Source: Alphaproteobacteria bacterium (lineage in GTDB: Bacteria > Pseudomonadota > Alphaproteobacteria > Puniceispirillales > Puniceispirillaceae). Taken from it: a DNA stretch of 15,049 bases. Each line of letters starts with the position of its first letter. Positions within the stretch are counted from its first letter, which is position 1. Shown here piece by piece: positions 8,033 through 15,049 of the stretch. The notes below the pieces were generated by a model. The model did not search any database and was not told the DNA's origin. It saw only the letters and a list, made by a program, of their open reading frames with translations. The DNA lies in the NCBI GenBank assembly GCA_011524805.1, contig WTJO01000034.1, forward strand, positions 1 to 15,049. Direction: 5' to 3'. Position numbers and translations under genes: made by a program.

Positions 8033-8902
8033 TTACTGCGCTAGCTCTCGATGCACTAGTGATACATTATGCCCGTCTTTCGATAGCCATAATGCAAAAC
8101 TTTTTGAAACAGCTACCGAGCGGTGCTTTCCACCAGTGCAACCAAAAGCGATGCGCACATATGGTCTTCCATCTTTACGTGCCCGCTCTAAAACTAGCTC
8201 ACTGATTTTTTTTAGTGGCTCAAAAAACATCTCAAACCCTTGGTCAGATGTTATATAATCCATCACAGATTTGTCTTCCCCTGTTTTTTCTCTTAATTCA
8301 GGTTCCCAATGAGGGTTGCGAAGGAATCTGACATCAAATACGTAATCTGCGTTATCAGGCACGCCATTTTTATAGGCAAAACTCATAAGCTCAACTGTTA
8401 TCCCCTCTTCATCGCTGATTTGAAGCCCATCTAGCAGAGCTTGACGTAACGCAGTTGGGGAGATGGATGTTGTATCAATCGCCACATCAGCAAAAGGCAA
8501 TATTTGCATCATCTGTTCTTGATCAAACAGAATAGCCTCTTCTATGACATTATTTTTGGCAAGGGGGTGTGTGCGGCGTGTTGATTGATAACGGCGCGCT
8601 AACTCATTACGCGATGCACTCAAGTGAATGACTTTTGAGGCATCACCAAATTTTGATTTTGAATTCTTAATTAGCCGTTCCAATGCCACCTTATCAAAAC
8701 CAGATGTCCTAGCATCAATGCAGATAGCCAATTTACGCCGACCCGTTTCCACTTCAATTGCCACCAGTTGATCAACAAGTGCCATAGGAAGATTATCAAC
8801 GGTGACATATCCTTCATCTTCAAGGATTTTCAGAGCCGTAGAATGCCCAGCGCCGGCCTGACCAGTAATAAGAATAAAAGATGGTAAATTTACTTCTGTC
8901 AT
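8033..8902 (-). CDS. rapZ: RapZ-family nucleotide-binding protein (RNase adapter homologue)
   Basis: In Escherichia coli RapZ senses glucosamine-6-phosphate and guides RNase E to the small RNA GlmZ; its role in alphaproteobacteria is less clear. The 289-residue protein has the family length. It has an N-terminal P-loop domain and the diagnostic C-terminal domain with DYVFDVRFLRNPHW (186-199) and FGCTGGKHRSV (253-263). The P-loop reads GQAGAGHST (14-22), with His20 where the Walker A lysine is expected; alphaproteobacterial relatives often have Arg here, so nucleotide binding may differ from the enterobacterial protein. The ATG at 8902 has an AAAGGA ribosome binding site and lies one base past the chvG stop, so it belongs to the chvI-chvG unit. 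hprK, which often separates chvG and rapZ in this class, is absent. Confidence 0.92.
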   Translation of the reverse strand: MTEVNLPSFILITGQAGAGHSTALKILEDEGYVTVDNLPMALVDQLVAIEVETGRRKLAICIDARTSGFDKVALERLIKNSKSKFGDASKVIHLSASRNELARRYQSTRRTHPLAKNNVIEEAILFDQEQMMQILPFADVAIDTTSISPTALRQALLDGLQISDEEGITVELMSFAYKNGVPDNADYVFDVRFLRNPHWEPELREKTGEDKSVMDYITSDQGFEMFFEPLKKISELVLERARKDGRPYVRIAFGCTGGKHRSVAVSKSFALWLSKDGHNVSLVHRELAQ

Positions 8903-8903
8903 A

Positions 8904-10532
8904 CTAGTCCTTTGTTTTATCTGATTGCATCTCGCTCAAGGGTAGCATCAAAATAAACCGCGCCCCACCTTTATTACGATTCTCAGCGCTGATCGTACCA
9001 TTATGGGCGGTAGCTATTTGACGTGATATGGACAGGCCTAGCCCTGAATGATTTCCAAATGCTTCTGTTGAGGGGCGTTCAGTGTAAAATCTGTCAAAAA
9101 TCGCATTCAACTTTGCTTCTGGTATACCTGGCCCATCATCCTCTATTGAAATAGAAACACTGCTTCTATCGACCTGTGCCTTTATCTGGATCTTACCACC
9201 GTCAGGGGAAAAGCTTATCGCATTATGAAGTATGTTGTCCAAAATTTGAGCAATGCGCCCAGGCAACATTCTAACCGGCACAATTTCTTTATCTGCTAGG
9301 CCGACGTATGAAATCGAGACATCATGGAATCTCTGTATAGACGCTGTGGCCCAATTATCAATAAATGGCACAATATCCATCGCCTCAGGTAATGTTTTGT
9401 GAAGTTCAACATCTATGCGACTTGCAAGTGAAATATCTGATATCAGGCGATCAAGCCTGCCAACATCTGCTAATATGATATCCATTAATTTCTTTTGCTG
9501 ACCTGCATCTTCAATACGCGACACTGTCTCAACAGCTGACCGCAGAGATGTTAGTGGGTTTTTAAGCTCATGAGACACATCTGCTGCAAAACCAGCTGTT
9601 GCTTGGATGCGTCTTTGCAATTCATCTGTCATTTGGGTTAAGGCAGCAGATAACTCTCCAATTTCATCATTACGATCTGGCAAGCGCAGTAATGGAGCGC
9701 CATCATGACTGATGCGTAATGTATCTGCCGCTCTAGCAAGCTTCGTAATTGGTGTTGTTATTGATCGAGCGAGATAGATAGCAAGTGCTATTGTAATGAG
9801 TGTGATCATGCCGAATAATTGCAAGAAAAACCATTGCACTTGGCGTATTTCATTATCAATGCCACCACCGCTAGTCGTTAGCAGTAAAGCACCTCTTACC
9901 ATTCTTACATCCTGAACAGGCACTGCCACAGACAGTACCATCTGGCGTTCGCGGTTTAAAAATACGTTGCGCTGGACACCGCCGCGCAAAGCATTTTCGA
10001 TATCGCCAAATTGTGCCGCTCTTCGTAAACGGCGCAACTCTCGCGTAGGTAGAGGCCTACTTGTATCAAATAAAGATGCGAGGCGGTTTAATGTGGATGA
10101 CACAATATCCTCGAATTGATGACGCATCTCTTGATGGCGCCTAATACGCAAGCTTACTTGTCCTGAGGATAATCCATCTCGTGCTGTATCAGCAGCTAAT
10201 CTTCCGTCTGGTTGAAAAACGCGGGCTCGTAATTCAGACCCATAGCCAACGAGAGGCAAAAGCTGCTTCATTGTCTCTTTCGATAGATTACGATTTGTCG
10301 TTTGGCCTGATGTTTTTTGCCATTCAACTTCTGCTAATGCAAGTGAACGTGCAAGGACAACACCCTGTCTTTGAAGCGCATCTAATTCGGCGGTAATAAG
10401 AACCTTTTTATATTGTCCAACTGAAAACAATCCTATCATGAACAATAATAATGGCAGCAACATCAAAGCTAATATGCGTGCTGACAGTCTTGAAAATAAC
10501 TTTGGAAACCGAATTTTTGGCAACAGTCTCAT
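8904..10532 (-). CDS. chvG: ChvG-family sensor histidine kinase
   Basis: ChvG (ExoS) is the inner-membrane sensor kinase paired with ChvI; in rhizobia the pair controls acid and envelope-stress responses. Counting from a possible TTG start at 10544 (546 residues), there are membrane helices at about 22-42 and 237-259 flanking a periplasmic domain, a HAMP domain (260-312), an H-box ADVSHELKNPLTSLR with phospho-acceptor His325, an N-box around ILDNILHNA (434-442), DDGPGIP (469-475) and SGLGLS (500-505). All catalytic motifs are present. I prefer the ATG at 10532 (542 residues) over the TTG that overlaps the chvI stop; neither has a clear ribosome binding site, and reinitiation after chvI is plausible for both. 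rapZ follows after one base. Confidence 0.94.
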   Translation of the reverse strand: MRLLPKIRFPKLFSRLSARILALMLLPLLLFMIGLFSVGQYKKVLITAELDALQRQGVVLARSLALAEVEWQKTSGQTTNRNLSKETMKQLLPLVGYGSELRARVFQPDGRLAADTARDGLSSGQVSLRIRRHQEMRHQFEDIVSSTLNRLASLFDTSRPLPTRELRRLRRAAQFGDIENALRGGVQRNVFLNRERQMVLSVAVPVQDVRMVRGALLLTTSGGGIDNEIRQVQWFFLQLFGMITLITIALAIYLARSITTPITKLARAADTLRISHDGAPLLRLPDRNDEIGELSAALTQMTDELQRRIQATAGFAADVSHELKNPLTSLRSAVETVSRIEDAGQQKKLMDIILADVGRLDRLISDISLASRIDVELHKTLPEAMDIVPFIDNWATASIQRFHDVSISYVGLADKEIVPVRMLPGRIAQILDNILHNAISFSPDGGKIQIKAQVDRSSVSISIEDDGPGIPEAKLNAIFDRFYTERPSTEAFGNHSGLGLSISRQIATAHNGTISAENRNKGGARFILMLPLSEMQSDKTKD

Positions 10533-10540
10533 AGCTATGG

Positions 10541-11245
10541 TCAATCAGTTTGTTGTTCTGTTTTATAACGATAGCCTATGCCATAGAGCGTTTCAATTTG
10601 ATCAAAGCTATCATCAACAGCTTTAAACTTTCTGCGCAGTCTTTTTATGTGACTATCAATGGTTCTATCGTCCAAAAATACAGACTCTCCATAGGCAGAA
10701 TCCATCAGTTGATCTCTATTTTTGACGTGACCTGGTCTTGCGGCCAAAGAGTGTAATAGCAGAAATTCAGTCACAGTGAGTTTGACATCTTTGTCTTTCC
10801 ACTGGACCAAATGACGTTCTGCATCAAGCATCAAATCGCCATGACGAATAATGTTCGTGTTTGTTGATGGATTCTCGCTGGCACTGGCTCTACGCAACAC
10901 TGCTTGTATCCGCGCTAGCAACAAACGTTGGGAAAATGGTTTCGTGATATAGTCATCTGCGCCAAGCCCTAACCCTAATGCTTCATCTAGTTCATCATCT
11001 TTACTTGTTAAAAAAATCACTGGCATACTGGATTTTGCACGTAATTTTTCAAGCAATTCTATGCCAGTCATTCGTGGCATCTTGATATCTAAGATGGCAA
11101 GATCAGCTGGGCGTCTCGATAAACCCTGCAAGGCTTGTTCGCCATCGGTATAGCGATCTACTTCATACCCTTCAGATTCTAGCGCCAGTGACACAGAGGT
11201 TAGGATATTTTGGTCATCATCGACTAATGCGAGCCTTTTTTTCAT
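10541..11245 (-). CDS. chvI: ChvI-family response regulator (OmpR/PhoB type)
   Basis: This is the cognate transcription factor of the adjacent ChvG. The receiver domain has VDDDQN near the N-terminus, the phospho-acceptor Asp in AILDIKMP (Asp53), FLTSKDD with the switch Thr80, and Lys102 in TKPF. The C-terminal winged helix spans roughly residues 132-228, with the recognition helix around RTIDSHIKRLRRK (194-206). I place the start at the ATG at 11245 (234 residues) because GGAG lies six bases upstream; a TTG six codons earlier is possible but that ribosome binding site would sit inside the coding region. An ATG-started chvG lies 8 bases past the stop; a TTG start would overlap it. Confidence 0.95.
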   Translation of the reverse strand: MKKRLALVDDDQNILTSVSLALESEGYEVDRYTDGEQALQGLSRRPADLAILDIKMPRMTGIELLEKLRAKSSMPVIFLTSKDDELDEALGLGLGADDYITKPFSQRLLLARIQAVLRRASASENPSTNTNIIRHGDLMLDAERHLVQWKDKDVKLTVTEFLLLHSLAARPGHVKNRDQLMDSAYGESVFLDDRTIDSHIKRLRRKFKAVDDSFDQIETLYGIGYRYKTEQQTD

Positions 11246-11251
11246 CGTTTT

Positions 11252-11255
11252 CTCC
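11252..11255 (-). promoter_or_regulatory. Ribosome binding site that fixes the chvI start
   Basis: GGAG lies six bases before the ATG at 11245. It supports that ATG over the upstream in-frame TTG at 11263. Confidence 0.65.
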
Positions 11256-11274
11256 AGCTTCAAATCAGTATTAC

Positions 11275-11334
11275 CATGTTACATGATAAAGCCTATGCTA
11301 GAGCTGTGGAAACATCATGACATAAATTTGTCAA
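11275..11334 (-). promoter_or_regulatory. chvI upstream region: perfect -35 hexamer and two palindromes
   Basis: Reading towards chvI there is a perfect -35 hexamer TTGACA (11334-11329), but no good -10 at 16 to 18 bases, which would suit a promoter that needs an activator. The hexamer lies within an inverted repeat, TGACA-6-TGTCA (11318-11333). Downstream is an 11-base palindrome, CATGTTACATG (11275-11285), about 30 bases before the start codon. These are candidate operators, perhaps for autoregulation by ChvI, but I cannot match them to a known ChvI motif. Confidence 0.35.
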
Positions 11335-11358
11335 AAATTAGGCAGATGGACCTAACTT
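11333..11358 (-). terminator. Intrinsic terminator of polA
   Basis: On the transcribed strand AAGTTAGGT (11358-11350) pairs with GCCTAATTT, about nine pairs including two G-U, around a six-base loop CCATCT, and the stem runs into a tract of five T. It starts five bases after the polA stop codon. The T tract overlaps the TTGACA hexamer upstream of chvI, so the two units are packed end to end. Confidence 0.7.
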
Positions 11359-11362
11359 ATCG

Positions 11363-14167
11363 CTAGTGCGCCAGTGCCCAATTTTTTGCAATACCAGCTT
11401 CAGCAACCAGAGGCACATTTAACGATATCACTTGCTTATGGGCTGTTTCCATAACTTCGCGGATTAACGCAGATGCGCGCTCTGCCTGCTCATCTGGCAC
11501 CTCGAATATCAATTCATCATGAACCTGTAATAACATCTTTATATCCAAGCCAGAGCTAGCAATCACAGCAGGCAATGCTATCATAGCTCTTTTGATAATA
11601 TCAGCAGCACTACCTTGAATAGGTGCATTGATTGCTTGGCGCTCTGCAAACTGGCGCATATTTGGGTTAGAAGAGGCGATATCAGTAATATGGATACGCC
11701 TACCAAATAGCGTCTCAACAAATTTATCATCTCTTGCCTTAATTTTTGTCTCTTCCATATAGGCCTGAATGCCCGGGAACCTTGCAAAATAGGCCTTGAT
11801 GTAATCTTGCGCCTCTCCTCGTGGAATAGATAGCTGGCGCGCCAAGCCAAAGGCAGAAATGCCATAGATGATACCAAAGTTAATGGCTTTGGCTTTTCGT
11901 CTTGTTTCGCTATCTAATTCATTTATTGGAATGCCAAATACCTCAGAAGCTGTTTGACTGTGAATATCAACCCCATCCCTGAAGGCTGATAGCATTGTCT
12001 CTTCACCAGCTACATGAGCAACAAGGCGCAATTCGATTTGACTATAGTCGGCAGAGATAAGGCTAAAACCATCTTTGGCAATGAAAGCTTCCCTAATTTG
12101 CCTGCCTTCTGATGTGCGAATGGGTATATTTTGCAAATTAGGATCAGATGACGACAGACGCCCTGTCGATGCCCCCACCATTGAATAAGATGTATGAACA
12201 CGCCTTGTTGCAGGGTGAAGCGACTCTACTAACGCATCGGTGTAGGTTGATTTCAACTTTGACAATTGTCTGAAATCAAGAACTTTTTGAGCTATCGCAA
12301 TATCTTGGCTTGCTAATTCTTCTAAGACGTCTGCGCCTGTTGAATAGGCGCCAGTCTTCGATTTTTTAGCGCCCTCTAGTCCCATTTTATCAAATAGAAT
12401 TTCGCCCAATTGTTTTGGAGATGCAATATTAAAACTGACCCCTGCCAGCTCATGTATTTCAGCTTCTAGCCCCGCAATGCGCGTGGCAAAATCATTTGAT
12501 AAACGACGTAAAAATCCGTCATCTATGGCAATGCCAGCAGCTTCCATATCTGCCAACACGCTAACTAACGGTCTTTCAAGGCGCTCATATACTGACGAGA
12601 CCCCTTCTCGTGCTAGGCGCGGTTTTAACATTTGCCATAAGCGCATTGTGATATCAGCATCCTCTGCGGCATAATCTAGCGCATCTTCCGGCAAAACAGC
12701 ATCAAAGCCTATCTGTGATTTACCCTTACCGCATAGATCTTCATATTTGATCGTTTTATGACCGAGCCAGTGATCAGCCAAAACATCAAGATTATGGCGT
12801 GGCACACGCCCTGTATCCAGCACATAAGACATACACATTGTATCATCGACAGGGTGTAATCTAGCGCCGCCATTTTCCGACCGCGCCAAGACGTGAAAGT
12901 CGTATTTTAAATTGTGCCCAATTTTCAATACGGCAGAATCTTCGAAAAGAGGCTTTAACAAACTCATTGCGCCGTCAAAATCGCATTGATTGATAGTGGC
13001 AGTGGGCTGTTCTAATGCAAACAGACCATCTTGGGCATCACCAGCATTCTTATGGCGCAATGGAATATAACATGCTTTGCCGGGCGCTAGCGCCATCGAT
13101 ACGCCAACAAGAGATGCTTGTGAGGCCGTGATGCTTGTTGTTTCTGTATCTACAGCAACAAATCCTTGATGACGCGCCGCTGATACCCAAGATGCTAAAT
13201 CTTCTAGATCGGTGATAAGTTGATAATCTGTTGTTGCCACTTTTGGCGGCGCTATTTCTTGTGGATTGGCTGCGTCTGAATTTTGTTGCGCACCAGCTTG
13301 TGGCGTTAAGCCAACAGATGGCATTAAGGATTTAAAACCCTGCTCTGTTATAAAATCTTGTAATTTTTCTAAATCACGAGCTGGTGTCTTTAAATCACTC
13401 ACAGCGGTCGGCACATCAACATCATTACTCAGCCGGACAAGCTTGCGCGAAATACGCGCCATCTCAGCAAATTCAATCAGGTTTTGACGTCGTTTTGGCT
13501 GTTTAATTGTCTCTGCACCATCAAGTAGCGCATCTAGTGAGCCAAATTGCCCAATTAATTCAGCAGCTGTTTTAACGCCAATGCCTGGCACCCCTGGCAC
13601 ATTATCAGTGCTGTCACCTGCTAGAGATTGCACGTCAACAACATGCTCAGGGCCAACGCCAAATTTTTCAAACACCTCGTCTCTGCCAATACGACGCTGT
13701 TTCATTGGGTCTAGCATTTCGACGTCATCATTAACGAGTTGCATTAGATCTTTGTCAGATGAGACGATCACAGTCTTTCGACCTTCATCCCTTGCCAATC
13801 TGGCATAAGTTGCTATGACGTCATCTGCTTCAAAACCTGACATTTCTATCACAGGCAATGACATGGCGTGCGCGGCGTCCCTTACCAACGCAAATTGCGG
13901 CACCAACTCATCTGGCGGGTCTGATCTATTCGCTTTGTAATCTTGATAAATTTCATTTCGGAATGTCACGCGCCCAGCATCAAATATGACAGCCACTGAA
14001 TGTGGCTTGATATCATCCACCAGCTTTAGCAACATTTTTGTGAAGCCAAAAACAGCATTTACCGGCGTCCCATCACTGCGCGTCATTGGCGGCAATGCAT
14101 GAAATGCTCTAAAAATATATCCAGACCCATCAATCAGGACGAGCTTATCAGAAGCGTCAATGGCCAT
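11363..14167 (-). CDS. polA: DNA polymerase I (three-domain PolA)
   Basis: PolA fills gaps and removes RNA primers in replication and repair. The 934 residues match the E. coli length. The 5'-3' exonuclease domain (about 1-290) has LIDGSGYIFRAF, GFEADDVIA (111-119), SSDKDLMQL and the helix-hairpin-helix region GDSTDNVPGVPGIG. The 3'-5' exonuclease domain keeps all expected catalytic residues: Asp340 and Glu342 (VDTETT), Asp423 (NLKYD), Tyr499 and Asp503 (YAAED), so proofreading is likely active, unlike in Thermus PolA. The polymerase domain has motif A SADYSQIELR (Asp707), motif B RRKAKAINFGIIYG (Phe764) and motif C QVHDE (His883, Asp884). The ATG at 14167 lies nine bases after the upstream gene's stop, with only a distant GAGGA. 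It ends in a clear terminator. Confidence 0.98.
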   Translation of the reverse strand: MAIDASDKLVLIDGSGYIFRAFHALPPMTRSDGTPVNAVFGFTKMLLKLVDDIKPHSVAVIFDAGRVTFRNEIYQDYKANRSDPPDELVPQFALVRDAAHAMSLPVIEMSGFEADDVIATYARLARDEGRKTVIVSSDKDLMQLVNDDVEMLDPMKQRRIGRDEVFEKFGVGPEHVVDVQSLAGDSTDNVPGVPGIGVKTAAELIGQFGSLDALLDGAETIKQPKRRQNLIEFAEMARISRKLVRLSNDVDVPTAVSDLKTPARDLEKLQDFITEQGFKSLMPSVGLTPQAGAQQNSDAANPQEIAPPKVATTDYQLITDLEDLASWVSAARHQGFVAVDTETTSITASQASLVGVSMALAPGKACYIPLRHKNAGDAQDGLFALEQPTATINQCDFDGAMSLLKPLFEDSAVLKIGHNLKYDFHVLARSENGGARLHPVDDTMCMSYVLDTGRVPRHNLDVLADHWLGHKTIKYEDLCGKGKSQIGFDAVLPEDALDYAAEDADITMRLWQMLKPRLAREGVSSVYERLERPLVSVLADMEAAGIAIDDGFLRRLSNDFATRIAGLEAEIHELAGVSFNIASPKQLGEILFDKMGLEGAKKSKTGAYSTGADVLEELASQDIAIAQKVLDFRQLSKLKSTYTDALVESLHPATRRVHTSYSMVGASTGRLSSSDPNLQNIPIRTSEGRQIREAFIAKDGFSLISADYSQIELRLVAHVAGEETMLSAFRDGVDIHSQTASEVFGIPINELDSETRRKAKAINFGIIYGISAFGLARQLSIPRGEAQDYIKAYFARFPGIQAYMEETKIKARDDKFVETLFGRRIHITDIASSNPNMRQFAERQAINAPIQGSAADIIKRAMIALPAVIASSGLDIKMLLQVHDELIFEVPDEQAERASALIREVMETAHKQVISLNVPLVAEAGIAKNWALAH

Positions 14168-14176
14168 TGTAATTAC

Positions 14177-14368
14177 TTAATTTTCCTCTTCAGTCTTGAT
14201 GAAGTGACGCGAACAATAGGGACATGTTACTGCGTTGTCCTCGCCAATATTTAACCATATCAAAGGATGGCCAAGTGCGCCACCTCCGCCGTTACATGAA
14301 ACACGCATGGCTGTTGTTGTGACTGTCATATCATCAGTATCAGAGCTGTTTGCGTGAATATCTGACAT
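14177..14368 (-). CDS. CHCC zinc-finger domain protein (NDUFS6-like)
   Basis: A 63-residue protein with the zf-CHCC pattern: Cys25, His34, Cys49 and Cys52, in CNGGGGALGHP and CPYCSRHFI. The family is the bacterial relative of the complex I accessory subunit NDUFS6 (13 kDa), a component of NADH dehydrogenase in Paracoccus; a zinc-binding role here is inferred. The N-terminal 20 residues are polar and probably flexible. The start is the ATG at 14368 because GAGGGG lies nine bases upstream; in-frame ATG (14401) and TTG (14416) codons further out lack such a site. It precedes polA by nine bases and probably shares its transcript. No other complex I gene is in the window. Confidence 0.85.
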   Translation of the reverse strand: MSDIHANSSDTDDMTVTTTAMRVSCNGGGGALGHPLIWLNIGEDNAVTCPYCSRHFIKTEEEN

Positions 14369-14377
14369 AACTATAAA

Positions 14378-14383
14378 CCCCTC
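14378..14383 (-). promoter_or_regulatory. Ribosome binding site that fixes the zinc-finger gene start
   Basis: GAGGGG (14383-14378) lies nine bases before the ATG at 14368 and decides that start over two longer in-frame alternatives. Confidence 0.65.
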
Positions 14384-14411
14384 ATTTTTAGAAAATACCA
14401 TTAGACGCCTG

Positions 14412-14448
14412 AGCAATTAACAGACTTAATAGCAAAGAATTAATTGCT
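14412..14448. repeat. 9-bp perfect inverted repeat at the start of the zinc-finger/polA transcript
   Basis: AGCAATTAA (14412-14420) and TTAATTGCT (14440-14448) are perfect inverted repeats 19 bases apart. They sit where the promoter at 14452-14481 would start transcription, so this could be a repressor operator or a leader hairpin. The arms are AT-rich. Confidence 0.55.
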
Positions 14449-14451
14449 ACA

Positions 14452-14481
14452 GTTATAAGCCCTTAATGCGCTCGCTTGCAA
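14452..14481 (-). promoter_or_regulatory. Probable sigma70-type promoter of the zinc-finger/polA unit
   Basis: TTGCAA (14481-14476) and TATAAC (14457-14452) are 18 bases apart, matching the -35 at four of six and the -10 at five of six positions. The predicted start near 14446 falls on the inverted repeat at 14412-14448. It lies in the only sizeable gap upstream of the unit (142 bases). Confidence 0.5.
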
Positions 14482-14510
14482 AAGGTTTTCGTCAAACAAG
14501 TTGTTAGACA

Positions 14511-14885
14511 TCAAAAGATCATACAGTGGTCTATTTGCAATTTGCCATCACGCTCAACAAACATCGCCTCAAGCACAAATTCATCTTCAGATTTTGTAAA
14601 AAACAATCGCCAAGTCGCCGCCAAAGAATATTTGCGCCTGAAGAGTGATACAAATTCACGGCGCGCAAAATAGCCCAGATGATTTTGATAATCCTCACAT
14701 TGGCGCGATAAATTCTCTTCTGTTACAATCACTTTCAGACGGTTTGTGAAATCTGCCACATGTTTGGAGTGGTTCCGTTCTGTTGAACCTGCCAACATGT
14801 TATCTATGAGTGGCTCTATAATATTGAGGATTTCATCATCCGTTTTTTGACAAAGCGTGAACATATATGATTTTACCTTCCGCAT
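14511..14885 (-). CDS. Small protein of unknown function beside tRNA-Arg
   Basis: I do not recognise this 124-residue protein. The N-terminal half (about 14-62) looks helical and charged and includes GSTERNHSKHVADF (33-46). The C-terminal half is likely beta-rich, with aromatic-rich segments GYFARREFVSLFRRKYS and EDEFVLEAMFVERDG, ending IDHCMIF. There is no signal peptide or membrane helix. An NTF2-like fold is a possibility only. The start is uncertain: the ATG at 14885 has no ribosome binding site, while an in-frame ATG at 14864 has GGAAGG eleven bases upstream (117 residues). It is divergent from the tRNA, and no terminator is evident after it. Regular codons and balanced composition suggest a real gene. 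Confidence 0.6.
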   Translation of the reverse strand: MRKVKSYMFTLCQKTDDEILNIIEPLIDNMLAGSTERNHSKHVADFTNRLKVIVTEENLSRQCEDYQNHLGYFARREFVSLFRRKYSLAATWRLFFTKSEDEFVLEAMFVERDGKLQIDHCMIF

Positions 14886-14929
14886 AACATAGGATACAAC
14901 CCTACCCTATATTGGTCTTGGGAAAAAAT

Positions 14930-14951
14930 GCTTCCACAGTTTTGTGAATAA
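14930..14951. promoter_or_regulatory. DnaA-box-like sequence between the unknown gene and tRNA-Arg
   Basis: TGTGAATAA (14943-14951) is, on the minus strand, a perfect match to the DnaA box TTATNCACA. Four bases away and in opposite orientation lies a partial match, GCTTCCACA (14930-14938). A single box of this kind is expected about once in two windows of this size by chance, so the assignment is tentative. Confidence 0.25.
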
Positions 14952-14970
14952 GTTGTATTGTGACATCAAA

Positions 14971-15047
<77 letters not shown>

Positions 15048-15049
15048 TC

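Noticed and set aside
10542..10544. TTG start for chvG overlapping the chvI stop
   Set aside because: An ATG four codons further on is the more likely start a priori; no ribosome binding site supports either, so this remains open.
14417..14443. CtrA binding site (TTAA-7-TTAA) in the polA-operon promoter region
   Set aside because: TTAA repeats are present but with 5- and 10-base spacings, not 7.

Overview
The window looks like housekeeping chromosome of a moderate-GC alphaproteobacterium. The evidence is the gene set and order: a ChvI/ChvG two-component pair followed by a RapZ-family protein, then ahcY, tsaE, and addB-addA of the alphaproteobacterial type, plus a CHCC zinc-finger protein of the complex I accessory type next to polA. 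Hand-counted lines run from about 32 to 62% G+C, roughly 47% overall. A marine lineage such as SAR116 would fit the composition and compact spacing, but that is a guess from general knowledge and was not tested.

Layout: every protein gene lies on the minus strand, so transcription runs from high to low coordinates. The only plus-strand gene is a complete tRNA-Arg(CCG) at the right edge. Divergent from it is a small unrecognised gene (14511-14885). Next comes a probable promoter with an inverted repeat at its start point, driving a CHCC zinc-finger gene and polA, which ends in an intrinsic terminator. A second unit is chvI-chvG-rapZ, with genes overlapping or one base apart. A third begins at a promoter with a leader hairpin and runs ahcY-tsaE-addB-addA; addA runs off the left edge without its nuclease domain.

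The genes cover DNA replication and repair (PolA; the AddAB helicase-nuclease for double-strand breaks), envelope and acid-stress signalling (ChvG/ChvI), an amino-sugar or RNA-decay adaptor (RapZ), the activated-methyl cycle (AhcY) and tRNA t6A modification (TsaE). No CRISPR array, insertion sequence, phage gene, toxin-antitoxin pair or defence island is visible, and I see no protein-level novel system. The most interesting signals are non-coding (the ahcY leader hairpin and the inverted repeats at the polA-operon and chvI promoters), together with the apparent loss of genes that usually lie between chvG and rapZ and between tsaE and addB.
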